Positions 11,881-23,047 of a stretch of DNA of 64,000 bases are shown piece by piece (the first letter of the stretch is position 1; each line of letters opens with the position of its first letter). The position numbers and the translations under genes were made by a program. The DNA is from Laburnicola sp. R22_1 (Eukaryota > Ascomycota > Dothideomycetes > Pleosporales > Didymosphaeriaceae), in NCBI GenBank assembly GCA_014281115.1, contig JACONQ010000004.1, positions 868,001 to 932,000 on the forward strand. The letters are read 5' to 3'. The notes beneath the pieces were generated by a model. The model was given only the letters and a program-made list of their open reading frames with translations, ran no database searches and was not told the DNA's origin.

Positions 11881-13254
11881 TGAGAGTGGAACCACATCCG
11901 GAAATGGGGGTTTCCTGAGCGGGAAATAGAGGCCCGCTTGGCAACTCGCCGCTTTTATATGGCCTGTGCGTCGACACCATCACATAAAAGCACGCTTCCC
12001 TCGCCGGCCTACCCTTCCCTTCACATCGTCCTTTTTCTCCTGGCACCTGTCTTTCCCTTATTGGTCGCTCGGACTCATCCGTGAGGCATTTTTTCACCCC
12101 TTGGCACATCCTGCAGCCGCTGCACTGCCCGGATGGCTACAGCTGCCCCCTTTTCTGGACCGACGATGGAGGCGTTGCGCCATGTCCGAGGGAGCCCATG
12201 TCCTCTTTTCGATATTTCATGAGCAGCGCTGCTGAACCCCGGATTTTGGCCGCCCTGGCTCTCGCGCCTTCACTGTGACCGAGCAGTGCTCATCGCGGCA
12301 GCTATCACCCACTGCCTCGAGAACGCCCGTGAACGAGTCCCTTCGGTCCCTCGCTCCAGTGAGGGCCGACTCGCACCTGCCTGTCTCGAAGATCGTTGCC
12401 CTGCCACGTTATCAGTCACACGGAACGGCAATAAAAGCGCCTTGCACGCCTCAATAGCGTCTCAGCAGAGAGGGGTCGGGCCCGGGCAATCCCAGCTAGA
12501 CTCCTAGCAAACTCACCGAACTGCAAGCCTCAAGAAGACCATTTCCCTCAAATGTTCTAGCTGCAGGCACAGTTTCACTGGAGAGTTACACGAGGCGGAT
12601 TCAGCCAGGCTGCGATCCGCGGGTTAGCCATGCATACGACATCGGCATGTACTCACCCAATCTGCAAATCTCATCGATTGGCGGAGCCTCGGTCGGCATG
12701 ACGGCAGTGTGCAATCCGGCGTTACAGATGAAGGGAAAGGAAGGGCCAGAACGAGCTTTCGACTCAGCAGGAGCCTAATCGGGCGCTAATCTGCCCACAC
12801 AATTCGGTCCACGCCACCTGGAGCCTGAATTCCGAGCTGAATCCCAACATGAACCCAAATCTGGGTCTCGAAGTCCCGGGGGAGTGGAGAGTCTTGGCTA
12901 GTAGCTCTCAGATCAGCTTGAGGGAGCGGATCAGACGGAATGGCTCTCTACGGGCTCGCACGATTCCTCGGCTGACTCTGACAAAAAGGCGGAGGTGCTT
13001 ACTACGGCATGGCCTTACTCCGGGAAGTCGCGTCACCAATTCTCAGTGCCTAGACGGTCATTGGCGGAACATCTGCTCACGGCTCGTTCCAACAGCTGAG
13101 TGCCTTTATACAAAAGACCGCATTGTAATCTGTATTGGGGGCTGTGCGAAATCAGGTGTGCAAAGTCCTCCGAGTGTGCAGTTATAGCCTACTTAAACCT
13201 CTTCTTTCCCGCTTCTTTCGAACTCCTAGGACAGTCTGAGGACCACTGCCAGCG
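11881..13254. other. normal-composition stretch without a supported gene
   Basis: Base composition returns to about that of the flanking genes. Short overlapping ORFs (for example 12081-12278 and 12849-13187) have no recognisable domain, no convincing splice structure and no codon bias favouring one frame. The last few hundred bases presumably contain the promoter of the chromodomain gene that starts at 13255. Confidence 0.4.
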
Positions 13255-14921
13255 ATGACATCAATTTTCAGTATAATGCCTGTAGCGCAGTCGCAACGCT
13301 CCCTCCAATTTATACCTTATACGGGGCCTCCAGATCCGAAGCCAGTACCTCGACGTATCCAGTTGGAAAAAGTCCCCCCCAGCGATGACGAATACCCCGA
13401 CATCGACGACTTTCTAGGTATGGAGCCTGATGGGAACACCGAAGGCGGGAACAGAGAGGAGCTCGCACACAAGGCGCATGCTGTTGGAGTTGCCGATTCA
13501 ACGTGCTCAGGTCGGCACCCTTACCCAACGTGATGTCGGTGTTTGCTCTGGCATAACAACTAACAGACGCAGCCGACAATAAAGCCAATTACGAGATCGA
13601 CGGCAGAAGAGGAAGTGGTGAGGTTAGTAGTGACGACACCACAAACGAGCTGGAGGACGTCTCAATACCAACCACTCAAGAAGCAAGTCAGCTGCCCCCT
13701 TTTAGGGGAAGCAGTGAAGGTAAGCGCTCCTACCAGATCATGACAATAGCATGCGCATTTCGTTTCTAACGATGATTAGAAGATGTGATCGTTATCAATG
13801 ACAGTGATGATGATGATGATGATGGCGGAAACCGCTCAGTACGAGCAGGAATAGGGTCCCAGGAACAAGAGAATCCGAGTGCGGTCATTCCAAAGTTGCC
13901 CCTGGAAGAGTGCTCTATAGGCCCACACGATATCATTAGCCCGAAATCGGATGACAGCCGGGCACATCGAAGCGTCAGCGTTCCGCAGCAAGGACTCAGA
14001 TTCGCTCCACGAGCTCCCGATGTAAGCGAATCACTCTATCTCACCCGCAGCGATGGGCAGGCGCAGGATATCGTACCACCCAGCAGATCACCATTCATCA
14101 CGAAGGCACAGCCTCGGAAGATTAAGAGGGTGGTCGATCAAAGTAAGTCTCTACCATTTGCAAATACCGGTCATGTCTCACAGTAGCAAGGTGAATCCCT
14201 AGCGTTCAAAACCGAAAGCGGAGTCGGTAATAGTGAAAGTGAGAGCGATAGCGATGACAAAGGTCACGCCTGGAGATTGAGCGACGCGCAACTGGTTCGA
14301 AAACGAAAACGCGGTACTTCGGTGTGTGCTATTGCCAACAAGCGGCACCGTCGTACATCAAATAAGACATCGAAGCTGCGCCCTACAGCTGCCGCAGATG
14401 CTACGAAACAACAGAAGCAACTGCATTACCTCTGCAGTTCTCGAAAAGCAAAGTCCGCAACATGTATCCCTGAGATACGGTACGATGGTGACACCGGCGC
14501 TGAGGATAGTAGCGACGGTACAGAGAACCATCACAATAGCCGATCTGCTAAGGCTGAGAATTCAAAGAAGGCATATAAGTTGGAGTTTGACTGTAGTAGT
14601 CCGAATAAGGACACCGAATACGAGGTAGAACGGATTCTAGCAGTCCGACTCTGTTACGGACACCTGCAGTATCGTGTCCTGTGGGCTGGATATGAGGCTG
14701 ACTCGACTTGGTACAACGCATCTAACTTCAAGAATAGCCCACACAAACTCCGGGAGTTCCACAAGGCTAAACCTACTGAGCTAGGTCCTCCAGTAAGGCT
14801 TAGTCACTGGGAGCAGTGTTGGGAAGAAGAAAGAGATGCGGATAACTTTCCAGACGATGATCAGCCCGAAAGGACTGCGTGTGGAAGGCGGACTGTCAAG
14901 TCGGGTCGAGCAGATACCTGA
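13255..14921 (+). CDS. chromodomain protein, four exons, 494 residues
   Basis: Exons are 13255-13510, 13573-13719, 13780-14142 and 14203-14921. The three introns of 62, 60 and 60 bp all preserve phase. Donors are GTCGGC, GTAAGC and GTAAGT; acceptors are ACGCAG, GATTAG and CCCTAG. The protein is acidic and disordered at the start (an Asp run near 140), Lys/Arg-rich in the middle (RKRKRG), and carries a chromodomain at about residues 393-450 (EYEVERILAVRL, then QYRVLWAGYE and DSTWYNASNF). The aromatic positions Y, W and W that form the methyl-lysine cage are present. The likely role is chromatin binding at methylated histone tails. It faces the JmjC gene convergently. A partial paralogue lies at 19500-19690. 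Confidence 0.75.
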
Positions 14922-15759
14922 GATACTGGGACAGCTGAATGTCAGCGTTTGCAACCTCTATGCACGAACTTGGTTCTCACACATTGTCTCTATCTCGGGC
15001 AGTGTAACCTTACAAAGCGCGATCGTGTTTACAGGACACATGATGATGTCATGAGCGCAGAAGCGGACGGCCATCTCGATGGCAGCAAGCCTCGAAGACC
15101 ATCAGGTGGGCGATACAGTACGATACAGTAACGTTACAGTACTATGATTCTAGGAATCGAGGCTTTTGATGATGTTGCGAGGTTCGAGATGCTCTCGACG
15201 CAATTGGGGACCATTTCTGGACCCCAGCAAGAGTCTACTTTGGGATTCAGCAAGCTCCCGGTTCCTGTTCTCAGCCCTATTTGTGTTCATTTTCTAATCT
15301 TAGTTCTTGTTTTCTGGCTAAGCTCAAATTCTAAAAGTTCTACTATCGGGCGTCTATTTTAGCGTCGCCAAGGGGGACTTCAAGTGAATGGACGACGTGT
15401 ATCACGATCGGGGCAGGCGTGTAGCAGGTGGTGCTCCATCGCATTTTCCAAATTAAGTTAGTAACTTAACGTACATCCATCTCTTACGAAACACCCATTA
15501 TACCGAAACGATTCCTCGGTATATCGACTTAGGGGCCTAATCGAGCCTTCTATCTTAAATACCTACGGGTGAGACTCGACTATAAAGTATTTCAGGATCT
15601 TCTCTTCCGATTTAATCTAAGCTGTCACAAAATTATAATTGTTGATACAGTACCTTCTTAGGCGAGATCAATCACAATGAGCTATGGGGCCAACATTATG
15701 TTACTGTGAGATCTTCAATGGCTAATTAGACCCTTTCTCTGCTGTCCTAAGAACCTAGT
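14922..15759. other. intergenic region, no supported gene
   Basis: This is the 3' side of the chromodomain gene followed by AT-richer sequence from about 15440. Short ORFs such as 15144-15362 show no recognisable domain. The segment 15440-15750 may be decayed transposon sequence belonging to the adjacent pogo fragment, but no terminal repeat was found. Confidence 0.35.
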
Positions 15760-16142
15760 TTCTGCATAGGTGGTAGGTCTGGCTGAGTCTTGATAAAACG
15801 CGATACCCACTTCTGGCCTATAGGCTGAGGTGGAGGATCCTGGCCACGCGCAGCGAGTAGATTGTCTGCCATCCGTCGTACGTCAATGATCTGGGGTGGG
15901 AATCCTCGTCGGTCAAGGCCTAGGATCTACTGAACAAGAGACTGCTCTTCAGTAGGGTGTAGCTTTCGTTTCTGGGCATTAGATTGTGCCTGAGGGGGGA
16001 TACCCTTGATGCGTCGGCGGAGGGTTGTTCGTGGGACACTGTAGAGAGCTGCAGCTTTTTGAACACTTAAAATTTGTCTTGTTTGAATTGCATAAGTTGA
16101 TAGAGATAATCTGGCTTCTTTTTGGAGCTGCTGGGTGCACAA
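15760..16142 (-). pseudogene. pogo/Fot1-type transposase N-terminal fragment
   Basis: A helix-turn-helix of psq type (LSVQKAAALYSVPRTTLRRRIKG) is followed, past one TAG stop near 15931, by the start of a CENP-B-like DNA-binding domain (RMADNLLAARGQ, then GQKWVSRFIKTQP). The reading stops after about 125 residues, before the DDE catalytic domain. No terminal inverted repeat was recognised. It is a short relic between the chromodomain and JmjC genes. Confidence 0.7.
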
Positions 16143-16294
16143 GCTTAAAGTTCCCTAATCGGGCTCGCGTCACGGTCACCCACTGATAAAAAGAAACATA
16201 CCTTTATTGAGCACCATTCAACTTCTAGTGTAGATAGCAGTCCTGATGGCATAGCTATACCCATGATTTGTCACTGCCTTTCCGCATCTCTTGA

Positions 16295-19048
16295 TCAAAT
16301 AGCTATTACAGTATCAGCGCTGCTTCTAAATGATTGTGAGGAGCTTGCCTTCTTAACACGGAAAAATTCGGCGACGACCTCCTTACTAACGAGCTGGTGT
16401 GACTTGTTCAACCGTGTCTGCTCCATGAGTAGCTGTGCCACGGCTTCAACATAAACAGGCGCTGCGGGCAGCAAGTCTTCATTAGTGGCATCAGGAAATC
16501 TTAGCTGATTCAGAACGATCCGTAACCAGGAATCTACGCAGGACCACCTCATAATGTGGCCACCTAGAAGCAGTGTCTGATCTTGTTCAAGTCTGAAGAC
16601 AAAATGAATCGTGCCCGCCTCGAAATAGATCGTCTGGCCGGGTCGAAGAACGACATATCTGACCTGTCCACCCTCAAATGCGTTCGGATCAGAACTCCAG
16701 CAGCGCTTTTCTTCTTCAGAGGGGCGCGTCAGCCAACCAAACCCGACCTGCCCCTCCTGAACCGTAAGCCACGTAGCCTTCCCACAGCCGTCCTGATGGG
16801 TCAGAGTTTGTGCACCGCCTTGCGCAAGCAGAGCCCAGTCCTCATCGTCTCTCCATCGGCGCCACTCTGCTACCGGAGCACTGCATCTCTCGGCTGTTGC
16901 GCCCTCCAAGATCGTGTCTCGAATGCGACCGAGTAGTTGACAATCTTCGCCCATCAGGAAACTTGGCAAGATAGAGCGAGGTAGTGGATTGCGCAGATCT
17001 AGGACGTTGAGAGGGTCATGACTGATTTTGTTCTCGAAAAATATGTCTCTCACGGTGCCGAGCTGCATCGGCATAAACGACGGCTGCTGCAAACTCAGCG
17101 ATGACTTCTGCACCGAAACACTCCTGTCGAGATTTCCCATGCGACGGAAGAGTTGCTCGATAGGTCTGCCTTTGTGCGAGTCCCATTTGAACTGCTGCTG
17201 CTTCTCCGTGATGATTGGGCCTTGTAGTACGGCATGGGGTTCGAGCCGTCTTTCTGCTTCTTCACAGGTAGAAAAATAAGCCTCCTTTTCGCTTTCAGCC
17301 CCCGTGGTTGTAGGCTGCCTGGCTCTGCTCAATAGAGCATGCATGCCTTGAGCGTTTAGCTCTCCCCAGGTCTCGCAGGGTCTATCCCGCGCCGTTTTCT
17401 GCGCCAGTTGCGTTAGCACCTGATCCCGGAAATGGGCATCAGTTGCAATTTGATGGAATGGCCGTGCTTCGCTCTTGTCTTCCGGAACAGAAACGAAAAT
17501 TATTTCCCTATCATCAGAACTATCCCTCTCTCCCATAACCGAACTGGATTGAGGGAGTTGCGTTGGGAGTGATAAGCGACGTCGCTTTGAGGCTTGATAT
17601 GGAAATGGGGAATCTTCAGTATATGATGTCGGCCGTTTTGAACCAGGTAATTGATCGCCGTCCCTGGGTGCCTGTGAGCGTAGTATGCCTGTTGTTGCCC
17701 ACAAGGCGTACAGCTTGACGTGTCTAGGACAAAGCGCATCACGTTGCACTCTGTATGTGGCTGCTATGTCAGCGTCTTCTCTAGTGCTCGTCTGCTGCAG
17801 ACGCTCTATTGCAGATATTAGCTTAGGAGAGACCGTATCGGTACAGGCGCAAATGCAGGTGTTTTTCTGCCTAGAATTTGCTTTTCTTTGTGACTGAGAA
17901 CCCCTCTTTCGTGTGCTGGACGCAACTCTTCCTATCAACGGCACAGGTGGTGTCTGGTCGGGCTGCATGCGAAGTCGGCTCGATGTTCGTAAGGGAGTTT
18001 GGAATGCGGTTTTGCTCAAGGCAACAATGTCTAGAGAGACAGCCTGAGAATTCAGCTGCATCTCTCCAGAGGGGCCCACGAGAGATGGATCAACTGGGCT
18101 TTGCGGTGGCGTGGTCAGTGGTGTGGAGCAGGTACTTTTACCAGATGTCTGGGCGTTGGGTGGTGTTGATGGAACTGACGCGGCGACAACGTCGACCATC
18201 GCGTTATCAGGCACGGATCTAGTCGGCGCAGCCATTGAGACATCGCTCTCTAGCGATTCGGTTTGATATAGGGAGCACGTCTCGTCCGCCTGTGTGGAAG
18301 GGGACGACTGGCTAGCAACTTCCTCACACACTATCAGTCCGTATCGATCGAAAGCGTAGCCAGCTGGCAGTTGCGAGTTGGGAGTGGGTTCATATGTGAG
18401 GGTGTACCCATTGCGGCCTTTTTTCACGAACGTGTCTTTGTTCTGCCATGCCGCCAAATCTGTCACGTCTACTTGCTCGAGGGGGTTCACACGGTTTCGC
18501 AACGGCTGTCCATCGACAATTCTTCTCAAGATCGATCTGTTCAGTTTAACTAGGGCCTCTGCCCAGTCAGGATTGCGAGACGCAGCAGTACCGAGCAGTT
18601 TGCAGAATTTCCAGCCTGTGGAGGCCCATCCATAGTATTGGACCTTGTCGGCATGCCAGAACGCGCCCACTTTGGTGAGAGGAGCTAGTGATTTCTTTTT
18701 CAAAGATGCACCGGCATTGGCGACATCTATAAAGCGCTCCCACTGCTTTGCATCTGCGCCGCTACCGCATCTCCATCGACCCTTGGACTCTTTGTATTGA
18801 GCGCATTCCTCCACCATCACCTCCTCTATGCTCGCCGTAAGCACCGAGAGCTCCTCCTGCTCTTCGAGGAGATTGTCGCGCATAATCACGCATGCTTGAA
18901 ATTTGTCGCCCTCATCGTGGAGTGAGCGTAGCGAGTCTCGAAATGCCCTGATTCGTGCGTGGGCCGGATCGTAATCGAGTTCTTTAGGATCTCGCTCTGT
19001 CGGCATATCAGTTGATAAGGAGTAGGAGGCTTTTTGTCTTGGTTGCAA
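16295..19048 (-). CDS. JmjC-domain oxygenase-like protein, 917 residues, single exon
   Basis: One uninterrupted reading frame. The N-terminal ~250 residues are conserved-looking but unassigned. A low-complexity Ser/Thr/Pro-rich centre follows, with a Cys cluster (NTCICACTD) near 395. The C-terminus holds a JmjC cupin: the HxD iron ligands are H751 and D753 (LTHQDGCGKATW) and the distal ligand is H815 (AGTIHFVFR), with the expected spacing. The likely activity is Fe(II)/2-oxoglutarate-dependent hydroxylation or demethylation in chromatin; the substrate is unknown. An alternative start is the internal Met 14 codons downstream. It lies convergent to a chromodomain gene, suggesting a reader/eraser neighbourhood. 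Confidence 0.8.
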   Translation of the reverse strand: MQPRQKASYSLSTDMPTERDPKELDYDPAHARIRAFRDSLRSLHDEGDKFQACVIMRDNLLEEQEELSVLTASIEEVMVEECAQYKESKGRWRCGSGADAKQWERFIDVANAGASLKKKSLAPLTKVGAFWHADKVQYYGWASTGWKFCKLLGTAASRNPDWAEALVKLNRSILRRIVDGQPLRNRVNPLEQVDVTDLAAWQNKDTFVKKGRNGYTLTYEPTPNSQLPAGYAFDRYGLIVCEEVASQSSPSTQADETCSLYQTESLESDVSMAAPTRSVPDNAMVDVVAASVPSTPPNAQTSGKSTCSTPLTTPPQSPVDPSLVGPSGEMQLNSQAVSLDIVALSKTAFQTPLRTSSRLRMQPDQTPPVPLIGRVASSTRKRGSQSQRKANSRQKNTCICACTDTVSPKLISAIERLQQTSTREDADIAATYRVQRDALCPRHVKLYALWATTGILRSQAPRDGDQLPGSKRPTSYTEDSPFPYQASKRRRLSLPTQLPQSSSVMGERDSSDDREIIFVSVPEDKSEARPFHQIATDAHFRDQVLTQLAQKTARDRPCETWGELNAQGMHALLSRARQPTTTGAESEKEAYFSTCEEAERRLEPHAVLQGPIITEKQQQFKWDSHKGRPIEQLFRRMGNLDRSVSVQKSSLSLQQPSFMPMQLGTVRDIFFENKISHDPLNVLDLRNPLPRSILPSFLMGEDCQLLGRIRDTILEGATAERCSAPVAEWRRWRDDEDWALLAQGGAQTLTHQDGCGKATWLTVQEGQVGFGWLTRPSEEEKRCWSSDPNAFEGGQVRYVVLRPGQTIYFEAGTIHFVFRLEQDQTLLLGGHIMRWSCVDSWLRIVLNQLRFPDATNEDLLPAAPVYVEAVAQLLMEQTRLNKSHQLVSKEVVAEFFRVKKASSSQSFRSSADTVIAI

Positions 19049-19499
19049 AGGCGCAAGCAGAAGCTACGATTTGGGTCGTTCAGCTGGGGATGACGCGGAT
19101 TATGAGGTTCGCATTGCGTCGAGTGGCTAGGTTGCCAAGCAATCGGGTTCAGCTCTGAACCCAGTTCTTGGCGACCTATCTACTGAGCCCTTGCGCGACA
19201 GAGGTGCTACTGTAACACGAGCCATCACACATTACTTCTCCTCAAGAACACCTTCCTATATGGGTGCGTAGCACACCGCAGCAGCAGGTCACGTCGACAT
19301 CGAGCCTTGCAACGATCGCGATGCTCTCCGCAGCTCTCTTCGCAGCTGTATCCGTCCATGCACTCATGCTCGCCTCTGGCTCAGAAGCCAGATTGTGAGT
19401 GTGCACTAGGAGAACACATCGGGATGACACGTATACTTGAGACAGGGGGCGTGTTTTTGGTTTCGGAGAAGAGAGTAGTTTCGCGACAGTTTGAGTGAA

Positions 19500-19690
19500 G
19501 GCCTACTTGCGATTTCGAGCGCTGTGTCTTCACCTTGCTACTGTCAGACGGGACCGATGTATTTGCAAATGGTAAAAACTTACTTTGATTGGCCACCCTC
19601 TCAGTTCTCCGAGGCTGCGCCTTCGTGATGAACGGCGAGTCGCTAGCGGGTACGACACCCTGCGCCTCGCTACCGCTGCTGGTGAGGCGT
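19500..19690 (-). pseudogene. fragment of a second copy of the chromodomain gene, intron retained
   Basis: On the minus strand this matches 14050-14215: the coding stretch TCATCACGAAGGC.CAGCCTCGGA and the following exon/intron junction are shared. The intron at 19522-19583 has the same GTAAGT donor, a CTGAC branch site and an ACACAG acceptor at the position equivalent to the third intron of the full gene. The match fades on both sides and no chromodomain is present. Retention of the intron shows copying at the DNA level. It lies just upstream of the JmjC gene start. Confidence 0.75.
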
Positions 19691-19937
19691 CGCGCTCAAT
19701 CCTACGTCAGATCTACGAGCGCAGTCTTTCGACTGTTGATGTTGGTTTAGGGACAAAGGGACTGTTAAGAGATTTTGCTACATCTCGAACTGTACGTCAG
19801 GAGATGTTTGTTACACAGCATCCTAGTTATACTTCCACATCTGGTCGCAACCCCGCACGACAGGAATGCTGTCTATGTCGCTGCAGCTGAGAATCCCTTT
19901 TGAATCGCCTCACAATCCAGACCACTTTTGACCGATT

Positions 19938-21803
19938 ATGTTGGCTTGCTCTTCGCCGCCTGCAGCAATATGCGCTGAGAATGTCGCCCTGCTCTATCTC
20001 CTCCATTCGGTGCCAGTACCGCCTTCTCGCAATGAGATCAGCAAGCATCCAGTCCGTATGGGGGGCTATCTATTACCCTTCGACCGGGAGCGGGACTTGG
20101 CTAGCACATTGGCTTTCCTCTCCAACACGAAAGATGATTCCAACCACGTCCCAGCGCTCTGCATCGAGGAGAACCCCGATTCGGAATCGCTAAACGTCAT
20201 GCTGGCTGTGAACAGAGTGAATTGGGAGGATGGCAACGAGGCTATTCACGATTTGAAGAAAAGCCTTGAGGATGTTTTCATGGTCTTGTTGGAGATATCA
20301 GAAGGTATGCTATGCAGTGTCCTTCGCAACTGCCGTTGATAACCGTACCAAGAGCGAGACAGAGGTCGATCCATAGAACGTCGTGTTTTCACCGCAATCG
20401 TTTCTATGTGTTCTTGTCGCATCCTCAAGCGCCTGAGATTCGTGCCCAAGAACAGGGGAACTCCTAGACGAACCCTCAAAGCCGTGCTGAGCGAAGCTAT
20501 CAATTCCCTTAAGCAAGTCGACAAGCATGCTTTAAGCAATACAATCATCCAGCTCTTCATCAACAGATCCAAGGAAGTGATGAGGCTGGCCGATTTATGG
20601 GCTAAACATCAGAAGCCGGTGGAGTTGGAAAATCTTATAGAAGGAATTTACCAGCTAAAACAGATTGGAGATCTACGGGGCTTGATGGACTTGATACCGA
20701 ACCGTGCGATGTGCCCAAGTTCAAGGCAGAACCTTATCAACATCGTGAGTAAAGTGTCCAGGTATCGAGAAGCTGCACGATTCCTGTATCGCACGGCCAT
20801 GTGTTATCCTCCGTTGCAGCGAGCAAAGGTTGTACCGATCAGTCTACCAAGAAAGGCATTTGAAAGAGTTTCGAGCAAGTATGCTGTTCCAAAGCTCGTC
20901 TCTACGATTGCAAGAATCAGCAGAAATCAAGCGCCAGAGGTCGGCTACCTCTGTTGTCTGCTGAAGACAAGTGCTCCGAAGTTGAATGAACAGTTCATAT
21001 CCCAGACAAGGAAAACGTTGCAAGAGGCGAAAATACATACCGAAGTCCAACTTGTCTTCTATTACGAGCTTAGTGCTTCAAGTCTACCGCCACGAGTCAT
21101 TTGTTCCAGTAAAGATGCATGCTTCCTGTGTAATGCTTTTATCGTAATGCATGGGAAGATGTATACGCCTGGACACCATGGGCGATTATATCCTGGGTGG
21201 AGATTGCCATGGATGCCCGATCTCGCTGATCTTGATCAAAGACTGAACACAACACTAGAAAATTACATAAGGGAAAGCCTGAAGGTACTGCTCTCAAGAA
21301 AGAAGAAGACCACCTATCCAGATCCGAACGAGAGTACATTACTTACACTGCAGTTATCTATATCGACATTGCACACATCAGCTTTGGCGGATGCAACCAA
21401 ACGGGACTTATCATCTGCAAACAACACTCTGGCCCACGAAACCGTCTGGCCTCGAGAACACTTAGCGACTTCCAAGGACCAGGCATCACTCTCCCATGCC
21501 GAGGATATAGAAGGTGCGCCCCTCTCGCTCAGCTCGGGAAGTGCTTGCACGACAGAAGAAGACGAAATTCTTGAGACGCGTTTTTCGGAGCGGTATGAGA
21601 CACTAAGATCCTCGCGACCTCAGACAGTCCGCCGCAAGGGCTCTAGACGCAGCATTGCCGAACTAGTACGGGGAGTACCGCAGACCAACAGGGTCAGTAT
21701 GTTGCAAGGCGAAACCCCATATGAGCTGGATCTTCGCAATGGTATACTCATTGTGGCTCGAGGACTGTTCGTGAGAATCGCAACTCGGCAAGACGAGAAC
21801 TAG
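19938..21803 (+). CDS. OTT_1508-like deaminase family protein, two exons, 597 residues
   Basis: Exons are 19938-20304 and 20377-21803. The 72-bp intron (GTATGC donor, TGATAAC branch, CATAG acceptor) joins the frames exactly. The start follows an in-frame TGA at 19929. A cytidine-deaminase-like fold of the fungal OTT_1508 group is indicated by the zinc motif H343-T-E345 (KIHTEVQLVFYYEL) and C371-x2-C374 (SSKDACFLCNAF), followed by HGRLYPGWRLP. The family's usual HAE reads HTE here; ligand and catalytic residues are intact. The substrate is unknown and the family is proposed to act in fungal conflict systems. The C-terminal 200 residues are Ser-rich and unassigned. Confidence 0.8.
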
Positions 21804-21871
21804 GTGGATACTGTTGGACAGATGCTCTAGGTGGAATAAAATGAGAATCCTCTTGTTACTACCGCACTGCT

Positions 21872-22375
21872 ATGAAGAGGCTGATCGTGACATGTATTTC
21901 TCTAGAGTGGAGAACAAACACCCTCGTTCGCAGCGAGACGAATCAGGAGGCCCGCTAGCTTCGACCGCTGGTCCCTTACCTGTTCATCAACGCGCAGACC
22001 GGTGTTCCGGGCAGTCCTCACGTAACGGATGCCATAGTCGCATGCAGAGACGAAGGCGAGGTCATCAGCCAGCTACTTCTCGATGGCGAACGGAAGGACA
22101 TCGGTCGTACGCGGTAGCAGCCGCTGGCCCATGCGTACCGGGTTTCTAGAACGAGATACAAGTGGCTCCACCAGGCAAAGATCAGGCAAGGAAATGGTAC
22201 CACCGCCGTAATTCTACATGGATATGATTGCAAAGAAGCCTTCGTACGATGTCGCGCCGTGAATCATGGTCTTGGGGATGCGTGGCATTCAGTCTCTTCC
22301 TGAGACTGTTAGAGAGCGCTTCGATTTCGGCCAGCTCAAGGACGAAGAGTTTAAAGAAGCTCCAGACAGACCGTA
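21872..22375 (+). pseudogene. decayed gene of unknown family
   Basis: From the ATG at 21872 one frame reads through two TAG stops with clearly coding-like sequence (YLFINAQTGVPGSPHV, then VISQLLLDGERKDIGR and AVILHGYDCKEAFVR). A +1 shift near 22290 then gives RERFDFGQLKDEEFKEAPDRP and a stop. The combination of stops and a frameshift in otherwise protein-like sequence indicates recent loss of function. I do not recognise the family. It lies 70 bp downstream of the deaminase on the same strand. Confidence 0.5.
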
Positions 22376-22707
22376 GAAGGTACCGTGATCATGAAGATAT
22401 CGCAAGGTTAACGCTTGCAAGCAGATGTCACTAGAAATACAGACGTCTCAATGGTCAAGTTGCACTGTAAGACACAGCAGCTAATTTCATTACGAGTTCG
22501 ATATATAGTAACGTGTTCCACCACTCATCTACGCACACCAGTCATCTGCGCACCCCACCAAGACGCGCAACACCTCAGCACCGATATCTCCACAACAACA
22601 AGGTGTTTTTGTATAGAATTTTATATAGGGTTAGTTTATTGCTGTCTACACTGATTCCGCTTATATCCTTACTCATAGCACTTGCTGCACGTTGGTGGTG
22701 CTTGTTG

Positions 22708-22966
22708 GCACTATGATCTTGTTCGCATCCTCGGCTTTAGTGAACTCGATGGTGATGGACGATGCTGCTTTAGTGGGCGCGTCTCTAGTTAGCCATCCAA
22801 TGTGCTTGATCTCGGCTTGCGGAATGTACGGTCTGTTATCTTGTAGCATCTAGGCTCTGTTTTCTTCGAACTTCTCCATGTCGAGCATGCTGGTGCGGAT
22901 TCCTTGTACGATCACGCCGTACGTCGGGTTACCTAACTTGGATTCGAAAGCTAGGAAGACCAATCT
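22708..22966 (-). pseudogene. Tad-type LINE ORF1 (gag-like) fragment
   Basis: On the minus strand the reading NPTYGVIVQGIRTSMLDM, then AEIKHIGWLTRDAPTKAASS and IEFTKAEDANKII matches the region just before the zinc knuckles in ORF1 of fungal Tad-clade LINEs. One TAG replaces a sense codon. The sequence breaks off before the knuckles and there is no reverse transcriptase nearby, so only a scrap remains. Confidence 0.65.
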
Positions 22967-23047
22967 TCATGAGACATACGAGGCGAAAAGAGCAAGAGCC
23001 AGCTCTTGCGCATGGAACGATTAGATGGCTATGAAACCCTCTCGACT

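Noticed and set aside
12081..12507. Overlapping plus-strand ORFs in the GC-normal stretch after the RIP block
   Set aside because: Three frames are equally open, no domain or splice signals are seen, and none keeps protein-like composition throughout.
13800..13825. GATGAT tandem run as a microsatellite feature
   Set aside because: It is an in-frame Asp run inside the acidic N-terminal part of the chromodomain protein.
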